A DNA stretch of 64,000 nucleotides, from contig NZ_CP095741.1 in the NCBI RefSeq assembly GCF_023078475.1, forward strand, positions 372,001-436,000. The letters run 5' to 3'. This DNA comes from Luteibacter aegosomaticola. Its GTDB lineage: Bacteria > Pseudomonadota > Gammaproteobacteria > Xanthomonadales > Rhodanobacteraceae. Shown here in pieces: positions 43,423 to 52,704 of this stretch. The notes under the pieces are model-generated. The model saw only the letters and a program-made list of their open reading frames with translations, was not told the DNA's origin and did not search any database. Both the position numbers and the translations under genes were made by a program. Position 1 is the stretch's first letter. Each line of letters begins with the position of its first letter.

Positions 43423-43680
43423 TTCAATCTCCCCCTCTCGATGTCTCGCTCGACACGCTGGCGGCATGGGTCGAGGGAAACGGTCGGTCGCTGCTACCTG
43501 CGGATGATGCCGGAGAGATCGCCGGCACGCGATTCATGCTTCCCATGGGTCACTGGGCTCTCGTTTTTTGGGCGCCGCGCCGAACGGGCGGCCTACATGG
43601 ATGGCGATGCCGGAAATGAGTTAGCGACATCCTGATCGAATCGCCACATCTGAGACGCCGATTCGACGCGTGCTAGCGAG
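43423..43680. other. Intergenic stretch, no supported gene
   Basis: 258 bases between the secreted protein gene and the GntR promoter. A plus-strand frame (43329-43619) overlaps it but runs antisense through the signal-peptide region of the convergently placed gene and has no ribosome site. It may be chance or the remnant of a lost gene. Confidence 0.4.
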
Positions 43681-43706
43681 ACATCATGATGTCATGATGT
43701 TATAAT
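43681..43706 (+). promoter_or_regulatory. GntR operator and leaderless promoter
   Basis: ACATCATGATGT (43681-43692) is a perfect 12-bp palindrome; CATGATGT is repeated in tandem (43685-43692 and 43693-43700). It is followed at once by the consensus -10 box TATAAT (43701-43706). The gene's ATG is at 43713, so transcription should start on or next to the start codon, giving a leaderless mRNA. Confidence 0.7.
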
Positions 43707-43712
43707 CAGCCC

Positions 43713-44450
43713 ATGGATTCCCATCTCAGCAGCCTCCCGCTGTACGCACAGGTCGAGGCGTCGATAGCGGCAGACATCGCATCGGGCGCCTTGCCGGTTG
43801 AAGGGCAGCTCCCCCCGGAAGATCGACTGATCGCGAAATACGGTGTCAGCCGCACCACTCTCCGGAAAGCCATTGAGAACTTGGTTGCGCGGCGCCTGGT
43901 CGAGATACGGCGGGGTAGCGGCACCTTCGTCACCCGTCCCCAGCTTCGGCAAGAGCTGACCGAGCTGACGGGGTTTGCCGAAGACATGATCGCATTGGGC
44001 AAGAGCCCCAGCTCCAAACTGCTGGACAAGAAGGTGGTCGAAGCAGACGAGGTCGTCGCCGAGCGCCTGCGGCTTCTCAAAGGCACGTCCGTTTATCGCA
44101 TCACCAGGCTGCGTGTTGCGGACGGTATCGCCATGTCGTTCGACGAGACGTACCTGCCGCTTGATATCGGTGGCAAGGTGGTCGAGAACGATCTGGACGC
44201 GGAGCCGATCTTCGCGCTGCTTGAGGGGAAATACGACGTGCCCCTGCTCCGTGCCGATTATGAGTTGGAGGCGACGGTGGCCAGCGAGCCCATCGCCTCG
44301 GCACTCGGCATTGCCCCTGGATCGCCCGTGTTCCTTATTGACCGAACGACGTACAGCGACGCGGACCGTCCCGTGGATTACGAGCGCCTCTACTACCGCG
44401 GCGACCTGATTCGGTTTGCGACCCGGCTACAGCGTCGAAAGCCTGCGTGA
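43713..44450 (+). CDS. GntR-family regulator with UTRA domain (HutC subfamily)
   Basis: Repressor of 245 aa. The winged helix is in residues 8-75 (PLYAQVEASIAADIASGALPVEGQLPPEDRLIAKYGVSRTTLRKAIENLVARRLVEIRRGSGTFV) and the UTRA ligand domain follows (GTSVYRITRLRVADGIAMSFDETYLP, EATVASEPIASALGIAPGSPVFLIDRTTY, PVDYERLYYRGDLIRF). It is the first gene of an operon with the TauE-type exporter, whose GTG start overlaps its stop, and probably represses that operon through the palindrome at 43681. Confidence 0.93.
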   Translation: MDSHLSSLPLYAQVEASIAADIASGALPVEGQLPPEDRLIAKYGVSRTTLRKAIENLVARRLVEIRRGSGTFVTRPQLRQELTELTGFAEDMIALGKSPSSKLLDKKVVEADEVVAERLRLLKGTSVYRITRLRVADGIAMSFDETYLPLDIGGKVVENDLDAEPIFALLEGKYDVPLLRADYELEATVASEPIASALGIAPGSPVFLIDRTTYSDADRPVDYERLYYRGDLIRFATRLQRRKPA

Positions 44451-45283
44451 GCAGTCCCGTGTTTTTGATGCTTCTCGCCGCATTCGGGGCGAGCGCGCTA
44501 GGTGGCGTACTCGGCATGGCAAGCGGAATCTTCATCGTGCCTGCGCTGACATTGTTTTTTGGTGTCGATATGCATGACGCCGTGGGCATCAGCCTTGTGT
44601 CGGTCATTGCGTGTTCGTGTGCGACCGCCGCGCCCTTCATCAAACGCGAATGGACGAACGTGCGCCTTGCCGTCGTGCTCGAGACCGCGACAACGACCGG
44701 CGCCTTGTGCGGCGTGCTTCTGACCGGTTGGTTGCCCGTGCGGTTGCTGCAACTGCTCTTTGTCGGTGTGCTTGGCATTTCGGCTCGGCAGATGATGGTT
44801 AAGCGCAATGATCCCGTTCCTGAGGCCGCGTCCGATCGCTTAACCCTGGCAACCCGGCTGCGCTTGCACGATGTTTACGCGGAGGCCGGAACGGATCGAC
44901 CCGTGGCCTACCGGGTGGGTAACGTACCCGTGGCACTGGTGCTCATGTACGTCGCCGGCGTGTTATCCGCATTACTCGGGATCGGCTCGGGCGTCCTCAA
45001 GATTCCCGCGATGGACATGGCGTTGCGCATGCCCATCAAGGCGTCGTCGGCGACATCCAACTTCATGATCGGTGTGACCGCCGCCACCGGCGCCTGCGCC
45101 TACATCGCTCGCGGGGATCTCAATGTCACGCTCGCTGCGCCCATCGCGCTCGGCTCCGTTCTGGGTGCCCTGGTCGGAGCGAAACTGCTCTCGGCGCTTC
45201 CCGCCGACAAGCTACGCCTGGGCTTCGTGGGTGTGCTGGTGGCCATGATGGCGATGATGGCGATCAGCGCCATTCGAGGATAG
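44447..45283 (+). CDS. TauE/SafE (TSUP) family anion permease
   Basis: Inner-membrane permease of 278 aa with about eight membrane segments in two pseudo-repeats; each begins with the family's glycine-rich element (GGVLGMASGIFIVPALTLFFGVDMHDAVGISL, and later GVLSALLGIGSGVLKIPAMDMALRMPIKASSATSNFMIG). Family members export sulphite, sulphoacetate or related anions. The GTG start overlaps the gntR stop (GTGA). A DUF1634 gene follows, a common companion of this family. Confidence 0.92.
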   Translation: MSSPVFLMLLAAFGASALGGVLGMASGIFIVPALTLFFGVDMHDAVGISLVSVIACSCATAAPFIKREWTNVRLAVVLETATTTGALCGVLLTGWLPVRLLQLLFVGVLGISARQMMVKRNDPVPEAASDRLTLATRLRLHDVYAEAGTDRPVAYRVGNVPVALVLMYVAGVLSALLGIGSGVLKIPAMDMALRMPIKASSATSNFMIGVTAATGACAYIARGDLNVTLAAPIALGSVLGALVGAKLLSALPADKLRLGFVGVLVAMMAMMAISAIRG

Positions 45284-45289
45284 CGTTCG

Positions 45290-45586
45290 ATGGACGGAAG
45301 CAAACGAGGCCTGGCGCATCTCTATTGGCTTGGCACCTGCATGGCCACGACCGTGCTGTTGGCGGGCATGGTGACGGGCATGGCTGACGATCGCTGGAGC
45401 CATCAGCTGTCCCTGATCGGAATCGCGATGTTTTCCTTGTTGCCGGTTACACGCGTGGCCTGGACACTTGTTACGTTCATTCGTATCAAGGACTACCCGT
45501 ACGTCGCATGCTCGGCCGGCGTGCTGCTCGTGATCGGCGCAGGTGTCGCGTTGGAGGTTTGGCTGCCAGGCCTGACGCCTGGATAG
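45290..45586 (+). CDS. DUF1634 membrane protein
   Basis: Small membrane protein of 98 aa with three membrane segments (about residues 12-30, 38-60 and 70-90). The pattern LYWLGTCMATTVLLAGMVTG and SLIGIAMFSLLPVTRVAWTLVTFIRIKDYPYVACSAGVLLVI fits DUF1634 (PF07843), found beside TauE/SafE permeases and thought to assist them. Six bases separate it from the permease gene. Confidence 0.85.
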   Translation: MDGSKRGLAHLYWLGTCMATTVLLAGMVTGMADDRWSHQLSLIGIAMFSLLPVTRVAWTLVTFIRIKDYPYVACSAGVLLVIGAGVALEVWLPGLTPG

Positions 45587-45617
45587 CCCACCGATGAACA
45601 ATGAAAAAGTCTGCATA

Positions 45618-45645
45618 TTGATAATACAGAAATGAACTATATACT
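45618..45645 (+). promoter_or_regulatory. Sigma-70 promoter of the marR-FUSC exporter operon
   Basis: -35 TTGATA (45618-45623) and -10 TATACT (45640-45645) are separated by 16 bases, in an AT-rich stretch unlike its surroundings. TATT/AATA arms overlap the -35 box and may form part of a MarR operator. Confidence 0.6.
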
Positions 45646-45676
45646 TATGGTGTAACCACGCCATAGGCAGTTCCCC

Positions 45677-46168
45677 ATGAGTGACTTCGCCCCCACCGAA
45701 GCGCGGCTCCAGAACACGATCAAGAACTACCCCGCCTTCCCGCGGGAGCCGGCCGTGCTGGTCCGCCTGGTGAAGCACATCTATAAGGAAGTGCACGACC
45801 AGGCCAACGGCGTGATGAAGCCCTACGGTCTCAACCACCCTGAGTACAACATCCTGATGATGCTGTACGGGGCGCCGGGCCATGCGCTGAACCCCTCGCA
45901 GCTGGCCGATGCGGCGGGCGAGAAGCTGGCCAACGTCACCCGCCTGACCACCCGCCTGACCGATATGGGCTACATCGCCCGCGCGGCCAGCGAGGACGAC
46001 CGCCGCAAGGTCGAGCTCACCCTCACGCCCGCCGGCATCGCCCTGATCGACAGTTTCCTGCCGGATATCATCAAGCTGCTGCACCGGCAGACGCGTAATC
46101 TCAGCGTCGATGAGCAGGGTCTGCTGGAAGGCCTGCTGAAGAAGATGCTGGCCGGGTTCGGGGAGTAA
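45677..46168 (+). CDS. MarR-family regulator
   Basis: Winged-helix regulator of 163 aa. The DNA-binding part is PEYNILMMLYGAPGHALNPSQLADAAGEKLANVTRLTTRLTDMGYIARAASEDDRRKVELTLTPAG (about 55-120), with the DDRR wing loop. It is the first gene of the operon with the FUSC, DUF1656 and HlyD genes; by analogy with related exporters it should be released by an aromatic acid or phenolic compound. Confidence 0.93.
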   Translation: MSDFAPTEARLQNTIKNYPAFPREPAVLVRLVKHIYKEVHDQANGVMKPYGLNHPEYNILMMLYGAPGHALNPSQLADAAGEKLANVTRLTTRLTDMGYIARAASEDDRRKVELTLTPAGIALIDSFLPDIIKLLHRQTRNLSVDEQGLLEGLLKKMLAGFGE

Positions 46169-46180
46169 CGAGGCACCGCC

Positions 46181-48307
46181 ATGTCCGCCGTGAACCCCAC
46201 CGCTGCCACTCCCGACACACGCCAGGTCGTGGTCGAGACCCTGCGCGAGGAGGCCTCGATCTGGCTCTTCGTGTTGAAGACGCTTATCGCGTTCTTCGGC
46301 ACGGGCTGGCTGGCGATGCGCTTCGCGCTGCCGGCGCCGTCCACGGCGATGCTGACCACGATCATCGTGGCCAACCGCCAGTCGGGCATGGTGCTGGCGA
46401 AGAGCTTCTACCGTGCCATTGGTACCGTGGGTGGCGCGACAGCAGCAGTGGCTATCGTGGCGTCGTTCCCGCAAGAGCGCGATCTCTTCCTGCTCGCGCT
46501 GTCGTTGTGGATCGGCGTGTGTGCCGGTGGCGCCACGCTGTATCGCAACTTCAAGTCGTACGCCTTCGTGCTCGGTGGCTACACCGCGGCGATCGTGGCC
46601 TTGCCGGTCATCGACAACCCGCCGGGCGTGTTCGATTCCGCCGTGGCGCGTCTTTCCGAAGTGCTGCTCGGCCTGCTGGTGAGCGGCGTCGTCAGTGATG
46701 TGGTGTTCCCCAGCCGCATGCGCGATGTACTGCGCCGCTCGGCGCGCGAACAGTTCGCGCATTTCGTGGGCTTCGTGCGCGGCGCAACGGGCGGCTCGAT
46801 CCCGCGCGAGGCGATGGAGAAGGCGCATTTGCGCTTTGTCCGCGATGCCGTGACGCTGGAAGATCTGCGCAGCTCGGTGATTTTCGAAGACGCCGAAGCG
46901 CGTGCACGCAGCAACCATCTGAGACTGTTCAATCAGCGCTTCATGGCGGCATCGACGAGCTTCCAATCGCTGCACCATCTGGTGAACCGCCTGAAGCGCG
47001 CGAAGCGTGAGCTCGCCGCGGATACGCTCATCCATCTCTATGCGCCGATCGGCGAAGCGCTCGACGTGACGATCGAAGCCGGCATGGCGGCACGCGTGCT
47101 GCTGCCGCGCCTGGTCGAGGCGCGCACAACGATGCGTGCGCGCCAGCCGGAACTGCGTGCTTCCTTGACCGACGCGCAGGACCTGCGCGATTTCGACACG
47201 GGCGCGTCGCTGCTGATGCGCTTTGTCGACGAACTGCACGCCTATGTTGATGCCGCTGCCTCGCTGCAAGCGCCCGGTGTCATCGGCGGCTCGGCTGAGC
47301 GCGTGCGTTTCGACCGCGGCAATGACTGGCTCGGTGCAGGCATTGCCACGCTGCGCACCACGGTGACCATGCTGGTGCTGGGCACCTACTGGATTGCGAG
47401 CGCCTGGCCGCTCGGCTCGAGCGCCATGCTGCTCGCCACGATCTTCGCCGGCCTGTTCGCCGCGACGCCCAACCCCACCCGGGTGACGTGGATCGTGATG
47501 CTGGGCTACCTCAGCGGCATGGCCGTCGGCTTCATCTGCGAATTCTTCGTGCTGACGCAGATGGATGGCTACGGCCTGATGGTGGCGAGCATCGCGCCGT
47601 TCCTGGCGATTGGCCTGGTCATGATGATGAGCCGTACGCTGGGTTCGTTCGGCCTCGGCTGGGCCATGGGTCTGGCCTACATCCTCGCGCTGAAGAATCC
47701 GCAGACGTACGACCCGGTGCACTTCATCAATGACGCGATCGCGCAGGTCGTTGGCCTGGGTGCCGCCGCGGTGTCGTTCGTCGTGATCCCGCCAGCCATC
47801 GGTAGCGCCTGGCTGCGCCGCCGCCAGCTGGCTCGCCTGCGCGGCCAGGTGGCCCTTGCTGCCGAAGCTCCGCTGCCGGGCCTGCGCCATCGCTTCGAGA
47901 GCGTGAACCACGATCTGGTGAGCCAGGTCGTCGCGCAGACCCAGCCGGGTGGCGCGGATTCGCGTGCGCTGATCGCCTGGGCGCTGGCGGTGCATGAGAC
48001 CGGCCGCGCGCTGATCGAGCTGCGCCACGACATGGCCCGCCGCGACGTGCCGTCGACCCTGCTGCCGTACCTGCAGGAAGCGCTGCGCACGCTGGCGCGC
48101 TTCTACGAGAAGCCCGACCCGGCCGGTTACCTGCTGGCGCGCGATGCGGTGGCCACGGCCATCGCCAGCGTCGGCGAGCACGAGGGCCAGGCCCATCTGC
48201 TCGAACATCTACACCTGGTGCGCATGGCGCTGCTGGATGGCGAATCCGTCCTCGCCGCGTACATGCCTTCCGCCCCGCTTGCCAAGGAGATCGTCCATGC
48301 CTCGTGA
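46181..48307 (+). CDS. FUSC-family (aromatic acid exporter AaeB-like) inner-membrane protein
   Basis: Efflux component of 708 aa with two membrane bundles of about six helices (residues 25-175 and 390-540) separated by a long cytoplasmic helical region, as in AaeB/FUSC proteins. Typical segments are LAMRFALPAPSTAMLTTIIVANRQSGMVLAKSFYRAIGTVGGA and GSSAMLLATIFAGLFAATPNPTR. Together with DUF1656 and a HlyD adaptor it forms a p-hydroxybenzoate-type exporter, probably for phenolic acids. Confidence 0.92.
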   Translation: MSAVNPTAATPDTRQVVVETLREEASIWLFVLKTLIAFFGTGWLAMRFALPAPSTAMLTTIIVANRQSGMVLAKSFYRAIGTVGGATAAVAIVASFPQERDLFLLALSLWIGVCAGGATLYRNFKSYAFVLGGYTAAIVALPVIDNPPGVFDSAVARLSEVLLGLLVSGVVSDVVFPSRMRDVLRRSAREQFAHFVGFVRGATGGSIPREAMEKAHLRFVRDAVTLEDLRSSVIFEDAEARARSNHLRLFNQRFMAASTSFQSLHHLVNRLKRAKRELAADTLIHLYAPIGEALDVTIEAGMAARVLLPRLVEARTTMRARQPELRASLTDAQDLRDFDTGASLLMRFVDELHAYVDAAASLQAPGVIGGSAERVRFDRGNDWLGAGIATLRTTVTMLVLGTYWIASAWPLGSSAMLLATIFAGLFAATPNPTRVTWIVMLGYLSGMAVGFICEFFVLTQMDGYGLMVASIAPFLAIGLVMMMSRTLGSFGLGWAMGLAYILALKNPQTYDPVHFINDAIAQVVGLGAAAVSFVVIPPAIGSAWLRRRQLARLRGQVALAAEAPLPGLRHRFESVNHDLVSQVVAQTQPGGADSRALIAWALAVHETGRALIELRHDMARRDVPSTLLPYLQEALRTLARFYEKPDPAGYLLARDAVATAIASVGEHEGQAHLLEHLHLVRMALLDGESVLAAYMPSAPLAKEIVHAS

Positions 48308-48494
48308 GATTGCACTCGGCGACGCCCTGGTTCCCGGGCTGCTCGTCCTCTTTGTCCTGGCTTTGCTGGCCTTGTGGCTGCTTGATTCGCTGGCAGGCCG
48401 CTTCGGCCTTTACCGCTTCGTCTGGCACCCGCCGCTGTTCCGCCTGGGCGTGTTCGTTTGTGTCTTCGGCGCGTTTGCGCTGTTCCTTATCTGA
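48297..48494 (+). CDS. DUF1656 (AaeX-like) small membrane protein
   Basis: Protein of 65 aa with two membrane helices (LVPGLLVLFVLALLALWLLDSL and FRLGVFVCVFGAFALFLI) joined by RFGLYRFVWHPPLF, the DUF1656/AaeX pattern. It starts 11 bases before the FUSC stop, behind an AAGGAG site. It is a constant companion of AaeA/AaeB-type exporters; its role is unknown. Confidence 0.92.
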   Translation: MPREIALGDALVPGLLVLFVLALLALWLLDSLAGRFGLYRFVWHPPLFRLGVFVCVFGAFALFLI

Positions 48495-48505
48495 GTGATG
48501 CCGTC

Positions 48506-49525
48506 ATGAAACTCACCACGATCATCCGCTTCGCCATCACCGCCGTTATCATCGTTATCGCGGCGTTCGTCGGGCACGCGTTGTGGAAGCACTACATGTA
48601 TTCGCCCTGGACCCGCGACGGCCGTGTGCGCGCGGAGATCGTGCGCATCGCCCCTGATGTGGCGGGCCTGGTGACCGACGTGAAGGTCATCGATAACCAG
48701 ACGGTGAAGAAGGGCGATCTCCTCTTCGTCGTGGATAAGGCGCGTTACATCAACGCACTGAATCAGGCGAATGCGAACCTTCACGCGGCGGAAGCGGCAG
48801 CGCGCGCGTCGGGGGCGAGCATCAATGCCGCGGCTGCCAGCGCGCAGCAGAGCCATGCGAACTTCGAGATGTACGCCGCGCAGTCCGATCGCCGCCAGAA
48901 GCTGATCAACAACGTGATCTCGGCCGAAGACAAGGCCAATGCCGTGGCCGTGGCGAATGCCGCCAAGGCAGGCTGGCAGGCGGCGCAGGCGAGCACGAAG
49001 CAGGCGTCCGCGGCGCAGGAGCAGGCGCTTGCCGCGGTGGCCCAGGCCGAAGTGGAAGTGGCTTCGGCCCAGCTCAACCTCGATCGCACCGAGGTGCGCG
49101 CGCCGGTGGATGGCTATGTGACCAACCTCGACGTGCGCGTGGGCGATTACGCCAGCGCCGGTACCGCGCGTCTCGCCCTGATCGATAGCCACTCGTACTG
49201 GATCTACGGTTACTTCGAAGAAACCAAGCTGCCGGGCCTGCGCATCGGCGATCCGGTGGATATCCGCCTGATGAGCGGTGGCGTGCGCCTGCAAGGCCAC
49301 GTGGAGAGCATCGCCCGCGGTATCACCGATGCGGATAACCCGACCGGCACCGACATGCTGGCCGACGTGAATCCCACCTTCAATTGGGTGCGCCTGGCCC
49401 AGCGCGTGCCGGTGCGCGTGAAAATCGATGCGAGCCAGATGCCGCAAGGCACGGTGCTGGCGGCGGGTATGACCGCGACCCTGGTGGTGCGCCCGTCGCA
49501 CCCCGACCAGGTCGCCGCCCGCTAA
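48506..49525 (+). CDS. HlyD/EmrA-type periplasmic adaptor (AaeA-like)
   Basis: Membrane-fusion protein of 339 aa with one N-terminal membrane anchor (ITAVIIVIAAFVGHALW), the AaeA signature YMYSPWTRDGRVRAEIVRIAPDVAGLVTDVKVIDNQTVKKGDLLFVVD, an alanine-rich coiled hairpin (about residues 95-200) and the second lipoyl half NLDRTEVRAPVDGYVTNLDVRVGDYA. It completes the exporter with the FUSC protein. Start 48506 gives the anchor directly. Confidence 0.93.
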   Translation: MKLTTIIRFAITAVIIVIAAFVGHALWKHYMYSPWTRDGRVRAEIVRIAPDVAGLVTDVKVIDNQTVKKGDLLFVVDKARYINALNQANANLHAAEAAARASGASINAAAASAQQSHANFEMYAAQSDRRQKLINNVISAEDKANAVAVANAAKAGWQAAQASTKQASAAQEQALAAVAQAEVEVASAQLNLDRTEVRAPVDGYVTNLDVRVGDYASAGTARLALIDSHSYWIYGYFEETKLPGLRIGDPVDIRLMSGGVRLQGHVESIARGITDADNPTGTDMLADVNPTFNWVRLAQRVPVRVKIDASQMPQGTVLAAGMTATLVVRPSHPDQVAAR

Positions 49526-49534
49526 CCGCCCCTC

Positions 49535-49629
49535 GTAGGAGCCCACCCTGTGGGCGACGCCTTTCGTACAGCCGCCACAGGGTCTGTGGCTCTTCCGCGA
49601 AAGATGTCGCCCACAGGGTGGGCTCCTAC
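49535..49629. repeat. REPIN repeat, copy 1
   Basis: Two perfectly inverted 24-base arms (49535-49558 and 49606-49629; core AGGAGCCCACCCTGTGGGCG) enclose 47 bases that contain a third palindrome, CCACAGGGTCTGTGG. Each arm can fold alone (CCCACcctGTGGG). The same 95-base structure occurs at 54477. Such paired REP units are moved by RAYT transposases. Confidence 0.9.
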
Positions 49630-50210
49630 GGTGTGAGGCGCTTTAGGCGTAGCTGTAGCCACTTGTCTACGTCGGCCCACTCGGTGGCGAGGATGCTGTA
49701 GCAGACGGTATCGCGCAGGGAGCCATCCTCGCGGCGCTTGTGGGCGCGCAACACGCCCTCGCGCTTGGCGCCGATCCGCTCAATGGCCCGCTGGGAATCC
49801 TGGTTGTAGGCGTCGGTGTGGAATTCCACGGCGACCACGCCCAGGTTCTGGAACGCGTTATCCAGCAGCAGGTGCTTGCACGCCGTGTTCAGGTGGCTGC
49901 GCTGCCAGCGCTTCGCGTACCAGGTGTAGCCGATAGCCACGCGGTACGGGTCCGGGGTGATGTCGTAGTAGCGGGTGGTGCCGACGATCTCGCCGGAGCT
50001 CTTCTCACGGACCACCCACGGTGACATCCGGCCTTCGACGTGCCCGCGCAGGGCTTTCTCGACGTAGGCGGCCATGCTGCCGGGGCGGGGGACGGAGGTG
50101 AACCAGAGGTCCCAGAGGTCGCCATCGGCCGCGGCCTGCTCCAGCGCGGGGACGTGCTCGAGGGCCAGCGGTTCCAGGGCGACCCAGGCGTTTTCCAGGC
50201 GATCGGCCAT
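49626..50210 (-). CDS. GNAT acetyltransferase, RimJ/RimL type
   Basis: N-acetyltransferase of 194 aa with the RimJ/RimL pattern: VALEPLALEHVPALEQAA, VVREKSSGEIVGTTRYYDITP, RVAIGYTWYAKRWQRSHLNTACKHLLLDNAFQNLGVVAVEFHTDAYNQDSQRAIERIGAKREGVLRAHKRREDGSLRDTVCYSIL. Acceptor unknown. Start 50210 follows an AAGGAG site. Its TAG stop (49626-49628) lies in the end of the REPIN repeat, so the repeat may have replaced the original C-terminus. Confidence 0.9.
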   Translation of the reverse strand: MADRLENAWVALEPLALEHVPALEQAAADGDLWDLWFTSVPRPGSMAAYVEKALRGHVEGRMSPWVVREKSSGEIVGTTRYYDITPDPYRVAIGYTWYAKRWQRSHLNTACKHLLLDNAFQNLGVVAVEFHTDAYNQDSQRAIERIGAKREGVLRAHKRREDGSLRDTVCYSILATEWADVDKWLQLRLKRLTP

Positions 50211-50224
50211 GCGTGCGGCTCCTT

Positions 50225-50431
50225 TCAGGCGTCCAGGTCGGGGATCAGGTTGCTCTCGATGCGGGCGATCGCGTCTTTTAGCAGCAATTTGCGCTTTTTC
50301 AGGCGAGTCAGCTGGAGTTCGTCCCGGCTGATGGCCTGGGCGAGGTGCTCGATGGCGGCATCGAGGTCCCGGTGCTCCACCTTGAGCTCCGCAAGGCGCT
50401 GGGATAGCTGGGTCGGATCCTGAACCTGCAT
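50225..50431 (-). CDS. DUF465 (YdcH-like) coiled-coil protein
   Basis: Protein of 68 aa that is almost entirely helical ([57 protein letters not shown]), matching the DUF465/YdcH family of short coiled coils of unknown role. It lies 14 bases upstream of the acetyltransferase gene on the same strand. Confidence 0.9.
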   Translation of the reverse strand: MQVQDPTQLSQRLAELKVEHRDLDAAIEHLAQAISRDELQLTRLKKRKLLLKDAIARIESNLIPDLDA

Positions 50432-50533
50432 AGCGGCGGCCGGCGGTTGGGGGAAGCCGCAAGTTTACCCCCCGGCGTGCCGCGCCGCAGCAGTTACACT
50501 AGGAGGCTCGTCCCTTCCGAAGCACCCAGCGAC

Positions 50534-51406
<873 letters not shown>

Positions 51407-51440
51407 TCCTTCCCTTCCACCGCTTCAAGGCCTTTCGATC

Positions 51441-52628
51441 ATGACCCTGTTCTCTGCTGTCGAACTCGCACCGCGCGATCCGATCCTTGGCCTCAACGAA
51501 GCCTTTGGCGCGGATACCCGCGCGGACAAGGTGAACCTCGGCGTCGGCGTGTACTACGACGCGAACGGCCACGTGCCGCTGCTGCGCGCCGTGCGCGAAG
51601 CCGAGAAGGCGCGCGTCGAAGCGCAGCTGCCGCGCGGCTACCTGCCCATCGATGGCATCGCCCTGTACGACAGCGCGGTGCAGAAGCTGCTGTTCGGCGC
51701 CGAATCGCCGCTGCTGGCCGATCGCCGCGTGGTCACCGCGCAGGCCCTCGGTGGCACGGGCGCGCTCAAGGTCGGTGCCGATTTCCTCAAGCGCCTGAAC
51801 CCCGATGTGCCGGTTGCCATCAGCAACCCGAGCTGGGAAAACCACCGTGCGCTGTTCGAAGGCGCTGGCTTCAATGTGGTCGACTACGCCTACTACGATG
51901 CCGCCACCCATGGCGTGGACGTGGAAGGCATGCTCGCCAGCCTGGCCAAGCTCCCGAAGGGCGCAGTCGTCGTCCTGCACGCGTGCTGCCACAACCCGAC
52001 GGGTGTGGATCTCACCGAAGCCGACTGGAAGCGCGTGATCGCCACTGTGCGCGAGCACGGCCTGGTGCCGTTCCTCGACATCGCCTACCAGGGCTTCGGC
52101 GATGGCATCGAAGCCGATGCCGTGGCCGTGCGCCTGTTCGCACAGACCGATGTGCCGTTCTTCGTGGCCAGCTCGTTCTCGAAGTCGTTCTCGCTGTACG
52201 GCGAGCGCGTGGGTGCACTGTCGATCGTCACCGGTTCGCACGATGAAGCCGTGCGCGTGCAGTCGCAGCTGAAGCGCATCATCCGTACGAACTATTCGAA
52301 CCCGCCGACCCATGGTGCGGCGATCGTGTCGGCCGTGCTCAACCACGACGACCTGCGCGCCACCTGGGAAGCCGAGCTGGGCGAAATGCGTGACCGCATC
52401 CGTGCGATGCGCCGCGGCCTCGTCGAACGCCTTTCCAAGGCGGGCGATTTCGGCTTCATTCAAGAGCAGCGCGGCATGTTCTCGTATTCCGGCCTCAGCA
52501 GCGCCCAGGTCGATCGCCTGCGCGAAGAGTTCGGTATCTACGCCGTGGGCACGGGCCGCATCTGCGTCGCCGCGCTTAACGACAAGAACATCGATCGCGT
52601 CGCTGACGCCATCGCGAAGGTGGTCTGA
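51441..52628 (+). CDS. Aromatic/aspartate aminotransferase (TyrB/AspC type)
   Basis: PLP-dependent class I transaminase of 395 aa that exchanges amino groups between aspartate or aromatic amino acids and 2-oxoglutarate. PLP is held by Lys248 (ASSFSKSFSLYGERVG); other conserved parts are VNLGVGVYYDANG, ISNPSWENH, HACCHNPTGVD and LDIAYQGFGDG. Length and motifs match TyrB/AspC; the preferred substrate cannot be told from sequence reading. Start 51441 is by homology. Confidence 0.93.
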   Translation: MTLFSAVELAPRDPILGLNEAFGADTRADKVNLGVGVYYDANGHVPLLRAVREAEKARVEAQLPRGYLPIDGIALYDSAVQKLLFGAESPLLADRRVVTAQALGGTGALKVGADFLKRLNPDVPVAISNPSWENHRALFEGAGFNVVDYAYYDAATHGVDVEGMLASLAKLPKGAVVVLHACCHNPTGVDLTEADWKRVIATVREHGLVPFLDIAYQGFGDGIEADAVAVRLFAQTDVPFFVASSFSKSFSLYGERVGALSIVTGSHDEAVRVQSQLKRIIRTNYSNPPTHGAAIVSAVLNHDDLRATWEAELGEMRDRIRAMRRGLVERLSKAGDFGFIQEQRGMFSYSGLSSAQVDRLREEFGIYAVGTGRICVAALNDKNIDRVADAIAKVV

Positions 52629-52650
52629 GCCACCGTTACCTTTTGCTGCC

Positions 52651-52671
52651 GGCGGGCGCCTCGCGCCCGCC
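52651..52671 (+). terminator. Hairpin after the aminotransferase gene
   Basis: GGCGGGCGC (52651-52659) pairs perfectly with GCGCCCGCC (52663-52671) around CTC. No T-tract follows. It lies 22 bases after the stop and before rdgC. Confidence 0.5.
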
Positions 52672-52704
52672 ACGGCTAACCCTTTGCATGAGAATTACTG
52701 ATAC

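Noticed and set aside
43329..43619. 96-codon frame between the secreted protein and the gntR gene
   Set aside because: No ribosome site, partly antisense to a signal peptide, no family recognised. Kept only as an intergenic note.
45212..48208. 998-codon open frame antisense to the FUSC gene and neighbours
   Set aside because: Crosses four real genes and a promoter on the other strand, and its product is His/Arg/Gln-rich with no recognisable domain.
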